Assembly (NCBI GenBank): GCA_021413885.1
Contig: JAIOPM010000022.1
Location: 1 to 45,323 of the forward strand
Source of the DNA: Planctomycetota bacterium
Lineage (GTDB): Bacteria > Planctomycetota > UBA1135 > GCA-002686595
Reading direction: 5' to 3'
Length of the DNA stretch: 45,323 bases
This document shows positions 26,789 to 34,741 of the stretch, piece by piece. Every line of letters starts with the position of its first letter. Position 1 is the stretch's first letter. Below the pieces are notes generated by a model. That model ran no database searches, was not told where the DNA came from, and saw only the letters and a program-made list of their open reading frames with translations. The translations under genes were made by a program, and so were the position numbers.

Positions 26789-28078
26789 ATGGGTGAGCCG
26801 TCGCTGGTCGCGGACGCGAAGTCCGCACTCGGATCCGCGCGCTACCTCGCGGTGCGTCGGCTGACCGAGACGATCTGCGCCCCGCTCGCGATCGAGGACC
26901 ACGCAGTCCAGACGATGGAGGACGTCTCGCCGCCGAAGTGGCACCTCGCCCACACGACGTGGTTCTTCGAGACGTTCCTGCTCGCGCGTTTCGTCGCCGG
27001 GTATCGGCCGTTCGATCCGGGCTTCGCCTACCTGTTCAACTCCTACTACGAGGCGATCGGGCCGCGGACCGAGCGCGCGGCGCGAGGCACTCTGTCGCGG
27101 CCGACGCTCGACGAAGTCCGGCGCTACCGCGCGGCGGTCGACGAGGGCGTGGTGCGCCTGCTCGATTCGCCTGCCTCGGAGCGCGACGACCTACGCGACG
27201 TGCTCGAGCTCGGGCTCCATCACGAGCAGCAGCATCAAGAACTGTTGTTGACCGACATCCAGCACCTCCTCGCAAGCCACCCGTCGCGCCCCGCGTACCG
27301 CGCGCGCCGCGCGGACCTTCCGCGCCGCGAAGCGCGGCCTGCACGCTGGGTCGAGTTCGAGGGCGGCCTGATAGAGACGGGCTTCTCCGGCGCCGGTTTC
27401 GCCTTCGACAACGAATCTCCGCGCCACCGCGTGTGGCTCGAGCCCTTCGCCCTCGCCGATCGCCTCGTCACGAACGGCGAGTTCCAGGAGTTCGTCGACG
27501 ACGGCGGGTACCGGCGGCCCGAGCTCTGGCTCTCGGACGGTTGGGACGCGGTGCGGCGCCTCGAATGGCAGGCGCCGCTGTACTGGGAGCGGCTCGACGG
27601 CGCGTGGCACGAGACGACGTTGTACGGCCGCGGCGCGCTCGAGCTCGCGCTGCCGGTCGTCCATGTCGGCCACTTCGAGGCGGATGCGTTCGCGCGTTGG
27701 CGCGGCGCGCGTTTGCCGACCGAGTTCGAGTGGGAGCACGCCGCCGAACGCACCGACGTCGAACGGACGCGCGCTCGCGCGAACCTCTTCGACGGCAGCG
27801 AAGTCCACGTCCGCGCCGCGAGCGACGACGGACGCATCGCGCAGCTCTTCGGCGACGCGTGGGAGTGGACCGCGTCCGCGTACTTGCCGTACCCGGGCTT
27901 CCGTCCGCTCGCCGGCGCGTTGGGCGAGTACAACGCGAAGTTCATGAGCGGCCAACTCGTCCTGCGCGGCGGTTCGTTCGCGACGCCGCGCGATCACGTG
28001 CGCGCGAGCTACCGCAACTTCTTCAGGCCCGAGAAGCGCTGGCAGTTCACCGGCCTGCGCCTCGCGCGGGGGAGCTGA
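26789..28078 (+). CDS. egtB: EgtB, iron-dependent ergothioneine sulfoxide synthase
   Basis: A 429-residue two-domain enzyme. The N-terminal DinB-like four-helix domain carries the iron ligands: WHLAH with His52/His55, and HEQQHQE (His145, His149) in the HxxxHxE motif. The C-terminal part (about 185-429) is a formylglycine-generating/sulfatase-modifying fold with WVEFEGG, DNESPRHRVW and RGGSFATPRDHVRASYRNF. It joins trimethylhistidine (hercynine) to a thiol donor with O2. The next gene, egtD, starts eight bases after its stop. An in-frame ATG at 26780 is the alternative start. No egtA or egtC is adjacent, so the thiol donor (cysteine or gamma-glutamylcysteine) cannot be told from context. Confidence 0.9.
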   Translation: MGEPSLVADAKSALGSARYLAVRRLTETICAPLAIEDHAVQTMEDVSPPKWHLAHTTWFFETFLLARFVAGYRPFDPGFAYLFNSYYEAIGPRTERAARGTLSRPTLDEVRRYRAAVDEGVVRLLDSPASERDDLRDVLELGLHHEQQHQELLLTDIQHLLASHPSRPAYRARRADLPRREARPARWVEFEGGLIETGFSGAGFAFDNESPRHRVWLEPFALADRLVTNGEFQEFVDDGGYRRPELWLSDGWDAVRRLEWQAPLYWERLDGAWHETTLYGRGALELALPVVHVGHFEADAFARWRGARLPTEFEWEHAAERTDVERTRARANLFDGSEVHVRAASDDGRIAQLFGDAWEWTASAYLPYPGFRPLAGALGEYNAKFMSGQLVLRGGSFATPRDHVRASYRNFFRPEKRWQFTGLRLARGS

Positions 28079-28085
28079 ACGTCCG

Positions 28086-29126
28086 ATGCCGATCGCCACG
28101 CGAGTGCTCCAACCCGGCGATGCCGCCGTGACCGAACGCGCCGAGTTCGCGCGCGAGGTACTCGAAGGCTTGTCGGCGAAGCCGAAGCATCTGCCGTGCA
28201 AGTGGTTCTACGACGCGCGCGGCAGCGAGCTGATCGAGTCGATCATGGACCTCGACGAGTACTACCTGACGCGCTGCGAGGCCGAGATCTTCGAGGAGCA
28301 CGCGGCCGAGCTCCTGCGCGCGCTCGGGAAGAAGCCGTTCGAGCTCGTCGACCTCGGCGCGGGCGACGGCCGCAAGACCGGGATCCTGATCCGCCGTTTC
28401 CAGGACCTCGGCGCGCGCTTCGGTTTCTTCTCGATCGACATCTCCGAGTCGGCGAGCGCGAAACTCGCGACCGAACTCTCGCGTTCCTTCCCCGCGCTCC
28501 ACGGCGAGACGTTGGTCGCCGACTACGCGACCGGCCTCGCGTCGCTCGCGGAGCGCTCGCGCGAACGCAAGTTGGTCTTGTTCCTCGGCTCGAACATCGG
28601 CAACGCGAGCTTCGAGGGCGCGCGCGCGTTCTTGCGCGAACTCTGGCTCTCGCTCGACGACGGCGACTTGGTGTTGGTCGGCGCCGACCTCAAGAAGGAC
28701 GTGACGACGCTGCGCGCCGCGTACGACGATCCGCGCGGCGTCACCGCGGCGTTCAACCTGAATTTGCTCTCGCGGATGAATCGCGAGCTCGGCGGCGACT
28801 TCGATCTCGAGCGCTTTCGCTTCTATTGCACGTGGGAGCCGCGCACCAGCGCGATCGAGAGCTACCTGATCAGCCAGGCCGAACAACGCGTGACGCTCGA
28901 CGCCGTCGGCCGCGCGTTCGACTTCGAAGCGCAGGAAGCGATCCACACCGAATCGTCGCGCAAGTATTCGCTCGGCGAACTCGACGAGCTCGCGCTCGCC
29001 GCCGGCTTCGTGCGCGAAGGTCTCTTCCGCGACCGCCGCGGTTGGTTCGCCGACGCGTTGTGGCGCGTCGAGAAGACGAAGAGGCGCGCGCCGACTCGGG
29101 AAGAGCCTGCGCGCGCCCGACGCTGA
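28086..29126 (+). CDS. egtD: EgtD, L-histidine N-alpha-methyltransferase
   Basis: A 346-residue SAM-dependent methyltransferase that makes hercynine from histidine, the first step of ergothioneine synthesis. The family start LPCKWFYDARGSELIESI (36-53) and EYYLTRCEAEI are present, with the SAM loop LGAGDGRKT (90-98), LFLGSNIGN and IHTESSRKYS near the histidine-binding site. The ATG at 28086 is eight bases after egtB, so the two form an operon. The last 15 residues are Arg-rich and probably unstructured. The gene converges on the next one, with a shared hairpin between them. Confidence 0.92.
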   Translation: MPIATRVLQPGDAAVTERAEFAREVLEGLSAKPKHLPCKWFYDARGSELIESIMDLDEYYLTRCEAEIFEEHAAELLRALGKKPFELVDLGAGDGRKTGILIRRFQDLGARFGFFSIDISESASAKLATELSRSFPALHGETLVADYATGLASLAERSRERKLVLFLGSNIGNASFEGARAFLRELWLSLDDGDLVLVGADLKKDVTTLRAAYDDPRGVTAAFNLNLLSRMNRELGGDFDLERFRFYCTWEPRTSAIESYLISQAEQRVTLDAVGRAFDFEAQEAIHTESSRKYSLGELDELALAAGFVREGLFRDRRGWFADALWRVEKTKRRAPTREEPARARR

Positions 29127-29137
29127 CGGAATCAATT

Positions 29138-29167
29138 CGACGGCGCGCTGCGAGCGACGCGCCGTCG
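29138..29167. terminator. Bidirectional hairpin terminator between egtD and the converging toroid gene
   Basis: CGACGGCGCG and CGCGCCGTCG form a perfect 10-bp stem around a 10-base loop in the 45-base gap between two converging genes. On the minus strand it is followed by AATTGAT, a modest T-rich tail; on the plus strand by CTCCTCATCT. Confidence 0.6.
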
Positions 29168-29171
29168 CTCC

Positions 29172-30881
29172 TCATCTCCTCCCCGGCGTCGTCTTGCGTG
29201 GCGTCGTCGGCGCGCGCTCGTCGCGCAGTCCGAACGCGTTGTCGTAGCGGTAATAGACCTCGAGCGTCAGCACGTTGATCGCCGTCGCGTAGACCGGTCC
29301 GCCGGTGTAGCTCCAACGATCGGGCACCAGCCAGCCGCCGTGCGAGCAACGCCCCGCGTCGCGGTCCTGCAGCGCGACGACGGTCTGCGCCATCGCGCGG
29401 TTCCACGGCGCCCAGTACTTGTCGGTGTGCTTCGGACTGTCGGGTCCGTCGAACTGGTTCAACGCGAGCGAACCGTAGTACCAGTAGTAGTAGTCGACCG
29501 AGAGTTTGTCCGCGCCGACCGTCGGCAGATCGCGCGCCAACAGACGCGCGCCCGCGTCGAGGAACGGATCGTCGCGGTCGTGGACGAGGAACGTGCGCGC
29601 GCACATCGACAACGCGCTCATCACCGCGGTGTGGTAGGTGAAGTGGTCGTTGACGCCGCCGATCGCGATCCCGGCGCCGTCCGGCGTCAGGTAGCCCGCG
29701 CGACCGTCGGCGCGCGAGACCCAGCGCACGAACTCGATCGCGCCGTCGAGATTTTCTTGCGGCACGTCGAGGCCGGCGAGCTGCGCGGACTTCAGCGCCA
29801 TGATCGCCCACGTCGTCACCGACAGATCGCTTTCCGAGACGGCGCGCAGTGCTTCTTCGTCGCCTTCGAGCTCGGTGACGGTCACGTCCTCGCGCGGCGC
29901 GTAACGCCAACCCCAGAAGCCGTTGCCGCGCGGGCTGCGCTTCTGCGCGGCGACGAGGAAAGCGACCGCGCGCTCGGCCGGTGCGCGCCACGTGCGAGCG
30001 CCGGTCAGCCAGTACGCCTCGCACAACGCCATCGTGCAGAGCGCCTCGTTGTAGAGGTACGGCTTCTCCGCGCTGAAGGAGCCGTCCTCCTTCTGTCGGT
30101 CGACGAGCCAACGCAGTCCGTTCTTGACGACTTCGCCGACGCGGTGCTGCACGCCCTTGACGTCGTCGACGATCAGTTGCTTCGCATCGTGGCCGTAGCC
30201 CGCGCCGAGGAACGCGAGCAACGCGAGCGCGGTCAGGCCTTCGTCGTAGTGCGGGCCGAAGCTCGCGCCGCTCGAGCGACAGCTCGTGTCCGCGCAAACT
30301 TCCGCGAGGCGCGCGATCGACCACGAGCCGTCCTCTTGTTGGTGGCGCACCAACCAACGCATCCCGAAGAGCACCGCCTCCTGCGTCGCTTGGGGCGGCG
30401 CGATCGGCGGACGGCCGCCGCGCTCGGGGCCGATTCCGGGTCGATGCGGCCGCGTGGTCGTCTCACCGTAGGTCCCCGGTCCGCCGGCTCCGATGTTCGT
30501 CGGGCCGCCGGGTGGGAGGTTGCTCGCATCCAACGCGGCGTTCGGATCGCCGATCGGGTCGTGGAGATCCGGCACGTCCATCGGCGTGTACTGGATGATC
30601 GCGTCGTCGGGAGGCACGAGCTCGCTGCGTTCGTCGAGCGGCAGCGGCGTGCGTTCGATCGGCGGCTCCTCGGGCGGGAGCTCCGGCGGCGGATTCGCGC
30701 GCGCGAGCGCATCGATCACGATCGCCTCGGGCACGAACGCGTTGGTTTCGGCGCGCCACGAGACGATGCTCACGACGGCGCCGAGGATGACGTGGGACAT
30801 CACTGCGATGACGACCCACGGGGAGTTTCGCCACGCGTCGCGCGCGAAACGGAATACGGGTAGAGACGGAGTCGCGGCCAT
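29172..30881 (-). CDS. Membrane-anchored prenyltransferase/squalene-cyclase-type toroid protein
   Basis: A 569-residue protein. The N-terminus has a membrane segment (about 22-42), then a Pro/Glu-rich linker (about 55-170) with PPELPPEEPP and Gly-rich stretches. From about 180 onward there are several alpha-alpha toroid repeats with the QQEDGSWS, RQKEDGSFS and QKRSPRGNGFWGW motifs of prenyltransferase/squalene oxidase repeats. The aspartate-rich cyclase signature (DxDD) is not evident, so catalysis is uncertain. The linker and membrane segment resemble TonB-like anchors, so it may be a periplasmic scaffold. ATG at 30881 puts the membrane segment in the usual place; another in-frame ATG lies 51 bases upstream. 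Confidence 0.75.
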   Translation of the reverse strand: MAATPSLPVFRFARDAWRNSPWVVIAVMSHVILGAVVSIVSWRAETNAFVPEAIVIDALARANPPPELPPEEPPIERTPLPLDERSELVPPDDAIIQYTPMDVPDLHDPIGDPNAALDASNLPPGGPTNIGAGGPGTYGETTTRPHRPGIGPERGGRPPIAPPQATQEAVLFGMRWLVRHQQEDGSWSIARLAEVCADTSCRSSGASFGPHYDEGLTALALLAFLGAGYGHDAKQLIVDDVKGVQHRVGEVVKNGLRWLVDRQKEDGSFSAEKPYLYNEALCTMALCEAYWLTGARTWRAPAERAVAFLVAAQKRSPRGNGFWGWRYAPREDVTVTELEGDEEALRAVSESDLSVTTWAIMALKSAQLAGLDVPQENLDGAIEFVRWVSRADGRAGYLTPDGAGIAIGGVNDHFTYHTAVMSALSMCARTFLVHDRDDPFLDAGARLLARDLPTVGADKLSVDYYYWYYGSLALNQFDGPDSPKHTDKYWAPWNRAMAQTVVALQDRDAGRCSHGGWLVPDRWSYTGGPVYATAINVLTLEVYYRYDNAFGLRDERAPTTPRKTTPGRR

Positions 30882-31194
30882 TCGGTTTGCCTCGGCAGGT
30901 GGTGCCGCTCGGCGGAGCGGCGGGGAAGGCAAAGGAGGAAGGCCGGGGAGCGAGAGTCGCTCGATGCGCCGGATCTATTCGGACGCGCGAGGTCGGTTAC
31001 TCGAATGTTCTCGAGTGCTCGCGTCTCCGAATGCGGAGGTGCGCAAGTGAACGCGAGGTCGAGTCGCGCGGCGCGAACGCAGCGAGCGAGCTCGCTCGAT
31101 TTCGTTGCGAAGAGGCGTCGTGAAACGGGCCTCAAATGCGAACGGCGCGTGAGTCACGCGCCGTTCGAGGTCGAGCGGGAGGAGCGTCGAGCGC
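30882..31194. other. 313-base intergenic region with three inverted repeats
   Basis: No convincing gene is seen here; the short open frames have no sensible features. It contains a leader hairpin just ahead of the toroid gene (GCCGCTC/GAGCGGC, 30904-30921), a 16-base perfect palindrome (31083-31098), and the terminator hairpin listed separately. It should contain the leftward promoter of the toroid gene, but no clear -35/-10 pair was found. Confidence 0.55.
31140..31166 (-). terminator. Hairpin terminator downstream of the alpha/beta-hydrolase-fold gene
   Basis: GAACGGCGCGTGA and TCACGCGCCGTTC are exact reverse complements around one base, giving a 10-bp or longer stem, 28 bases past the stop codon of the leftward gene at 31195. 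On the minus strand it is followed by GCATTTGAGG, a short T-run. Confidence 0.55.
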
Positions 31195-32028
31195 TCAGCT
31201 CTTGCTCTTTTGCGGATTGACGCGCGACTGGAGCCACTTCACGACTTCCGCGGGGACGCGCTTGTCGGCGAGCGTCGTGCCGCCGGTTTCCTTCGACTGC
31301 ATCACGGTCATCGCGTCGTTGTTCTTCGCGCTGGTGGCGCGCGACGCGGCCTCGACCAAGCGCTTCTCCGAACGGTCGTCGCCCTTCGGCAGGACGACCA
31401 AGGTCGGCAGGCCGCCGAGGCCCTCGACGTCTTTCATCACGCTCAGCCCGAACTGTTCGGCCTGCGGATCGACCAACGCGATCGCGCGGATCGCTTCGTC
31501 GCGCAGGGCGTAGCGGGTGACCAACGTGCAGCCGGCGCGGTAGCCGACCAACGAAAGGCTCGCGACTTGGACGCCCGGTTGTTCGCGCAGGAAGGCGAGG
31601 CTCGCCTTGACGTCGGCGACCGACGCCGCCCACTCCGCGGCCTTCGCGGAGTCGTCGAGCTTCGAGAAATCGTTCTCAGGTGTCGCGCTCTGGCCGTGGC
31701 CGCGCAGGTCGACCGTCAGGACGAAGAAGCCTTGCTTGAAGAGCCGATCGGCGAGGTCCTTGACGTCGTCGCGGGAACCGCCCGCGTCGTGGATCATCAG
31801 CGCCGCCGGCGCGCCTTGCTTGGAGCTCGTCGGCGAGAGCAGGGTGCCGGAGAGCGTCAGCGTCGCGTCGACGGGGATCTGGACTTCGCGCTTGGTCGTG
31901 TCCGCAGCCGCGGCGCCCGCCGCCTTGCTGGGGTTGCTCGGGCTGCTGGGTACCGGTTTGTCGGCGAACGCGAGGCCGGCGAGCGGCACGAAGAGGGCCG
32001 CCGCGACCAGGGTGGGGGCAATGCGCAT
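31195..32028 (-). CDS. Exported alpha/beta-hydrolase-fold protein lacking the nucleophile
   Basis: A 277-residue protein with a signal peptide (hydrophobic 5-20, AFA cleavage-like site) and a low-complexity linker (25-45). The fold is that of an alpha/beta hydrolase: MIHDAGGSRDDV, VLTVDLRGHGQS and the elbow strand SLSLVGYRAGCTLV. The nucleophile elbow GxSxG reads GYRAG (162-166), with Arg164 in place of Ser/Cys/Asp. No clear C-terminal catalytic His is visible. It is therefore probably a non-catalytic member acting outside the cytoplasm. ATG at 32028 starts the signal peptide; upstream in-frame ATGs are not needed. A terminator hairpin follows. Confidence 0.72.
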   Translation of the reverse strand: MRIAPTLVAAALFVPLAGLAFADKPVPSSPSNPSKAAGAAAADTTKREVQIPVDATLTLSGTLLSPTSSKQGAPAALMIHDAGGSRDDVKDLADRLFKQGFFVLTVDLRGHGQSATPENDFSKLDDSAKAAEWAASVADVKASLAFLREQPGVQVASLSLVGYRAGCTLVTRYALRDEAIRAIALVDPQAEQFGLSVMKDVEGLGGLPTLVVLPKGDDRSEKRLVEAASRATSAKNNDAMTVMQSKETGGTTLADKRVPAEVVKWLQSRVNPQKSKS

Positions 32029-32189
32029 GGGGACGGATCGACGGTGGGGGGAGCGAGAGATCGACCGATGCGTTGGAACAGCGAACATACCCAGGTCTTG
32101 TCGGTTGGCAACGGCCTCTAGCGGCAATTGGTTCCTCGACTACAACCGGATGCGGTTCGTTCCAAGCCGCCGCGAAGATGAAAGAGCGT

Positions 32190-34205
32190 TCAGCCGAGCT
32201 CGAGCTGCGCTCGCGCGTCGACTTCGTCGCGGTTGAGCAGCGCCATCGCACGCGCCAATTGTTCCGCCAGGTCCCACTCGGGGTCGATCGCGTGGCGGAG
32301 CTGGCGCAAGAGCTGGAGCGCCATGCGGAACGTCCGGCAGATGTCGCCGGGGCTCGCCTCGACGAGCTCCGCAATCTCCTCGAACGACCGTCCGTCGCAC
32401 CACGCGAGCGCGGCGCCCGTCAGCCCCCAATCCGGGGTCTTCAACGCTTCGGTGATCCCGAAGGTCGCCTCGCGCGACGCGAGCGCGAGCAACAGTCGAT
32501 CGACGTCGCGCCGCAGCGTTCCGAACAAGCGATGCGGCACGAACGTCCCGCCGCGCGGCCGGCGGTCCTCGTAGACCTGGGCGACGAAGATCATCACCAG
32601 CGCTTGGGGCGGCAGGTTCTCGAGCAGTCCGTTCCACGCGAGTTCCGTCAGCTGCACCTCGTATCCGTTGATCGCCCGCGCGGTCGCCCCGCGCGGCGTC
32701 AGCTGGTCGCCGTCCAAGTAGCCGAGCGAATCCAGGAACGCGAGGCGCGCGTCGACCGATCGTTGGGCGCGCTTGCGGTCCTTGTCCTGGCGTTTCGGGC
32801 TCTGGTCGCGGAGTTGATAGCGGTGGAAGCTCTTCTCCCACGCCTCGGCCACTCGGTCGCGCGACAGACGCGACACGAGATGGAGCAGCGACGAGTAAGC
32901 GAGGCCGAAGCGGCTGACCACCGGCTCCGCGCGTCCTTCCGACAAGCGCGCGAGCGGCGCGTCGACCAGATCGCGCGGCAGGATCGTCGAGACGACGAGG
33001 CCTTCCTTGTCGATGCCCTGACGTCCCGCGCGGCCGGCCATCTGCAAATACTCGCGCGTCCGCAACCAATCGACGCCGACGCCGTCGTACTTCTTCAGCG
33101 AGTTGAAGACGACCGTGCGCGCCGGCATGTTGATCCCGACCGCAAACGTCTCGGTGGTGAACAACATCTTGATCAGGCTCGACGTGAACATGCGTTCGAC
33201 GAGCTCCTTCTCGATCGGCAGCATCCCCGCGTGGTGGAACCCGAGTCCGCGGCGCGCGAGGGCGAAGTGGGGGCGGTCGAGGTCCGAGCGTTCGAGCTGG
33301 AACAGGCCGACCAGTTCGTCCTGCAGACGCTGCATCTTCTGGTGCTCTTCCGCGGTCAACAGGTCGCGTCCGCCGTTGCGGCGCGCGAGCCGTTCGCAGT
33401 CCTTGCGGCTGAACGCGAAGCACAGGATCGGTAGGTCGCCGCGGGCGACCAGCTCGTCGAAGAGTCCGTCGAGGTCGGGCTCGACGTAGCGCTCGCGCGT
33501 CTTGTGTTTGCGCTCCTGGACCGCGCGGCGGGTCTTGTCGAGGGTCGCGAACGTGATCAGGCCGCGGCCGGGCTGCCAGATCCAGTGGGTCAGCGGCACC
33601 GGACGGCGGTCGGATTCGACGACGACGAGCTCCCGTTCGCGGATCTCGCCGATCCACGCGCCGAGTTCGGCGATGTTGGGCACCGTCGCCGAGAGGCAGA
33701 TGAAGCGCATGCTCGGCGGCGCGAAGATCAGAGACTCTTCCCACACCGCGCCGCGCTCGGGGTCGTCGAGGAAGTGGATCTCGTCGAAGATCGTGTATTC
33801 GACGTCATCGAGCTCCCGCGAGCCCTCGAAGATCGCGTTGCGCAGGATCTCGGTGGTCATCACCAGGACCTGGGCGCGCGGATCGAGCGTGACGTCGCCG
33901 GTCAGCAGCCCGACGTCAATGCCGGCCGCCTTGAAGTCGCGGTACTTCTGATTGGAGAGCGCCTTGATCGGCGCCGTGTAGATCGCGCGGCGTCCGAGGC
34001 GCACCGCGTCCTCGATCGCGTACTCGGCGACCAGCGTCTTGCCGGCGCCGGTCGGCGCGCCGACGAGCACGTTGGCTCCCGAACGGATCGCGGTGATCGC
34101 GCGGCGTTGGAACTCCGACAGCTCGAAGCCGTGGAAGCGCTCGACCGCGACCGCGCGGGGTTCGCGCAAGTCGGTGCGCGCGGACGGAGTCGGGTCGTGG
34201 GTCAT
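32190..34205 (-). CDS. Ski2/HelY-type DExH-box RNA helicase
   Basis: A 671-residue superfamily 2 helicase. The N-terminal FELSEFQRRAI Q-motif-like region is followed by Walker A GAPTGAGKT (49-57), TAPIKALSNQKYRDF, DEIH (141-144), LSATVPN and, in the second lobe, GLGFHHAGM, GINMPARTVVF and QMAGRAGRQG. This order is typical of Ski2/Mtr4-like helicases, including bacterial HelY. The C-terminal helical part ends in a DSHCT-like module with FRMALQLLRQLRHAI. It probably remodels structured RNA. ATG at 34205 gives MTHDPTPSARTD; an upstream in-frame ATG exists but adds a non-conserved basic tail. Divergent from the small gene at 34444. Confidence 0.9.
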   Translation of the reverse strand: MTHDPTPSARTDLREPRAVAVERFHGFELSEFQRRAITAIRSGANVLVGAPTGAGKTLVAEYAIEDAVRLGRRAIYTAPIKALSNQKYRDFKAAGIDVGLLTGDVTLDPRAQVLVMTTEILRNAIFEGSRELDDVEYTIFDEIHFLDDPERGAVWEESLIFAPPSMRFICLSATVPNIAELGAWIGEIRERELVVVESDRRPVPLTHWIWQPGRGLITFATLDKTRRAVQERKHKTRERYVEPDLDGLFDELVARGDLPILCFAFSRKDCERLARRNGGRDLLTAEEHQKMQRLQDELVGLFQLERSDLDRPHFALARRGLGFHHAGMLPIEKELVERMFTSSLIKMLFTTETFAVGINMPARTVVFNSLKKYDGVGVDWLRTREYLQMAGRAGRQGIDKEGLVVSTILPRDLVDAPLARLSEGRAEPVVSRFGLAYSSLLHLVSRLSRDRVAEAWEKSFHRYQLRDQSPKRQDKDRKRAQRSVDARLAFLDSLGYLDGDQLTPRGATARAINGYEVQLTELAWNGLLENLPPQALVMIFVAQVYEDRRPRGGTFVPHRLFGTLRRDVDRLLLALASREATFGITEALKTPDWGLTGAALAWCDGRSFEEIAELVEASPGDICRTFRMALQLLRQLRHAIDPEWDLAEQLARAMALLNRDEVDARAQLELG

Positions 34206-34258
34206 GCGTTTCGTCGTGGAGCTCGAGCATCGACGCTTCCGGAGAAGCGGCTGCACTC

Positions 34259-34287
34259 TTGAGTGCCGCGTGGGATCGGGGTATCAA
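34259..34287 (+). promoter_or_regulatory. Candidate sigma-70 promoter in the 238-base divergent region
   Basis: TTGAGT (34259-34264), a 17-base spacer and TATCAA (34282-34287). It would drive the small gene at 34444 with a leader of about 150 bases. Both elements are reasonable for a GC-rich genome but not consensus. Confidence 0.35.
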
Positions 34288-34443
34288 AGCCCTCGACTTC
34301 GCGCAACGAGTCCGCCGCGCGCGCCGCAGCGGGATTCGACCGGCGCCGCGCGCGCGCGACCCTCTGCGCGACGAGTTTTCGGAGCCCGAAACCCCACACT
34401 CTTTCACCTCTCCGTTCGCCGAGAACGGACCCACGAGCCGTAC

Positions 34444-34692
34444 ATGGAAGCCCTGAGCTACTCCAAGCAACCGACCCAACCGAACCGTCAGTTGGCGACG
34501 CTGAAGATCGTGTCGCGCCTGCTCTCGCACGAGCTGCACGCGCAACAGAACTCGAAGTCGATCACGCTCTCGCGCGACGAAGTCCTCGAGCTCCAGACCT
34601 GCATCGATCTCTACATCGAGGACGTGTCGAGGAAACAAGTGCCCTCGACCCCGGCCGCGGACACCTCCGTGGTCGTCGGCGCGCGGAACTAG
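34444..34692 (+). CDS. Small hypothetical protein (82 aa)
   Basis: Not recognised. It begins MEALSYSKQPTQPNRQLATL and is mostly helical, with two amphipathic helices (about 18-33 and 43-62, SRDEVLELQTCIDLYIEDV) and a disordered tail. There is one cysteine. Codon use matches the neighbourhood (G/C in the third position), which supports coding. It lies 50 bases ahead of the FtsQ-like gene, possibly in one transcript, and a promoter-like sequence precedes it. It could be a small regulatory or adaptor protein. Confidence 0.55.
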   Translation: MEALSYSKQPTQPNRQLATLKIVSRLLSHELHAQQNSKSITLSRDEVLELQTCIDLYIEDVSRKQVPSTPAADTSVVVGARN

Positions 34693-34741
34693 GGCTCGCC
34701 GTCGATCGCCGCGGGCGGCGTGAACCGCCGCGGCGCACGCC

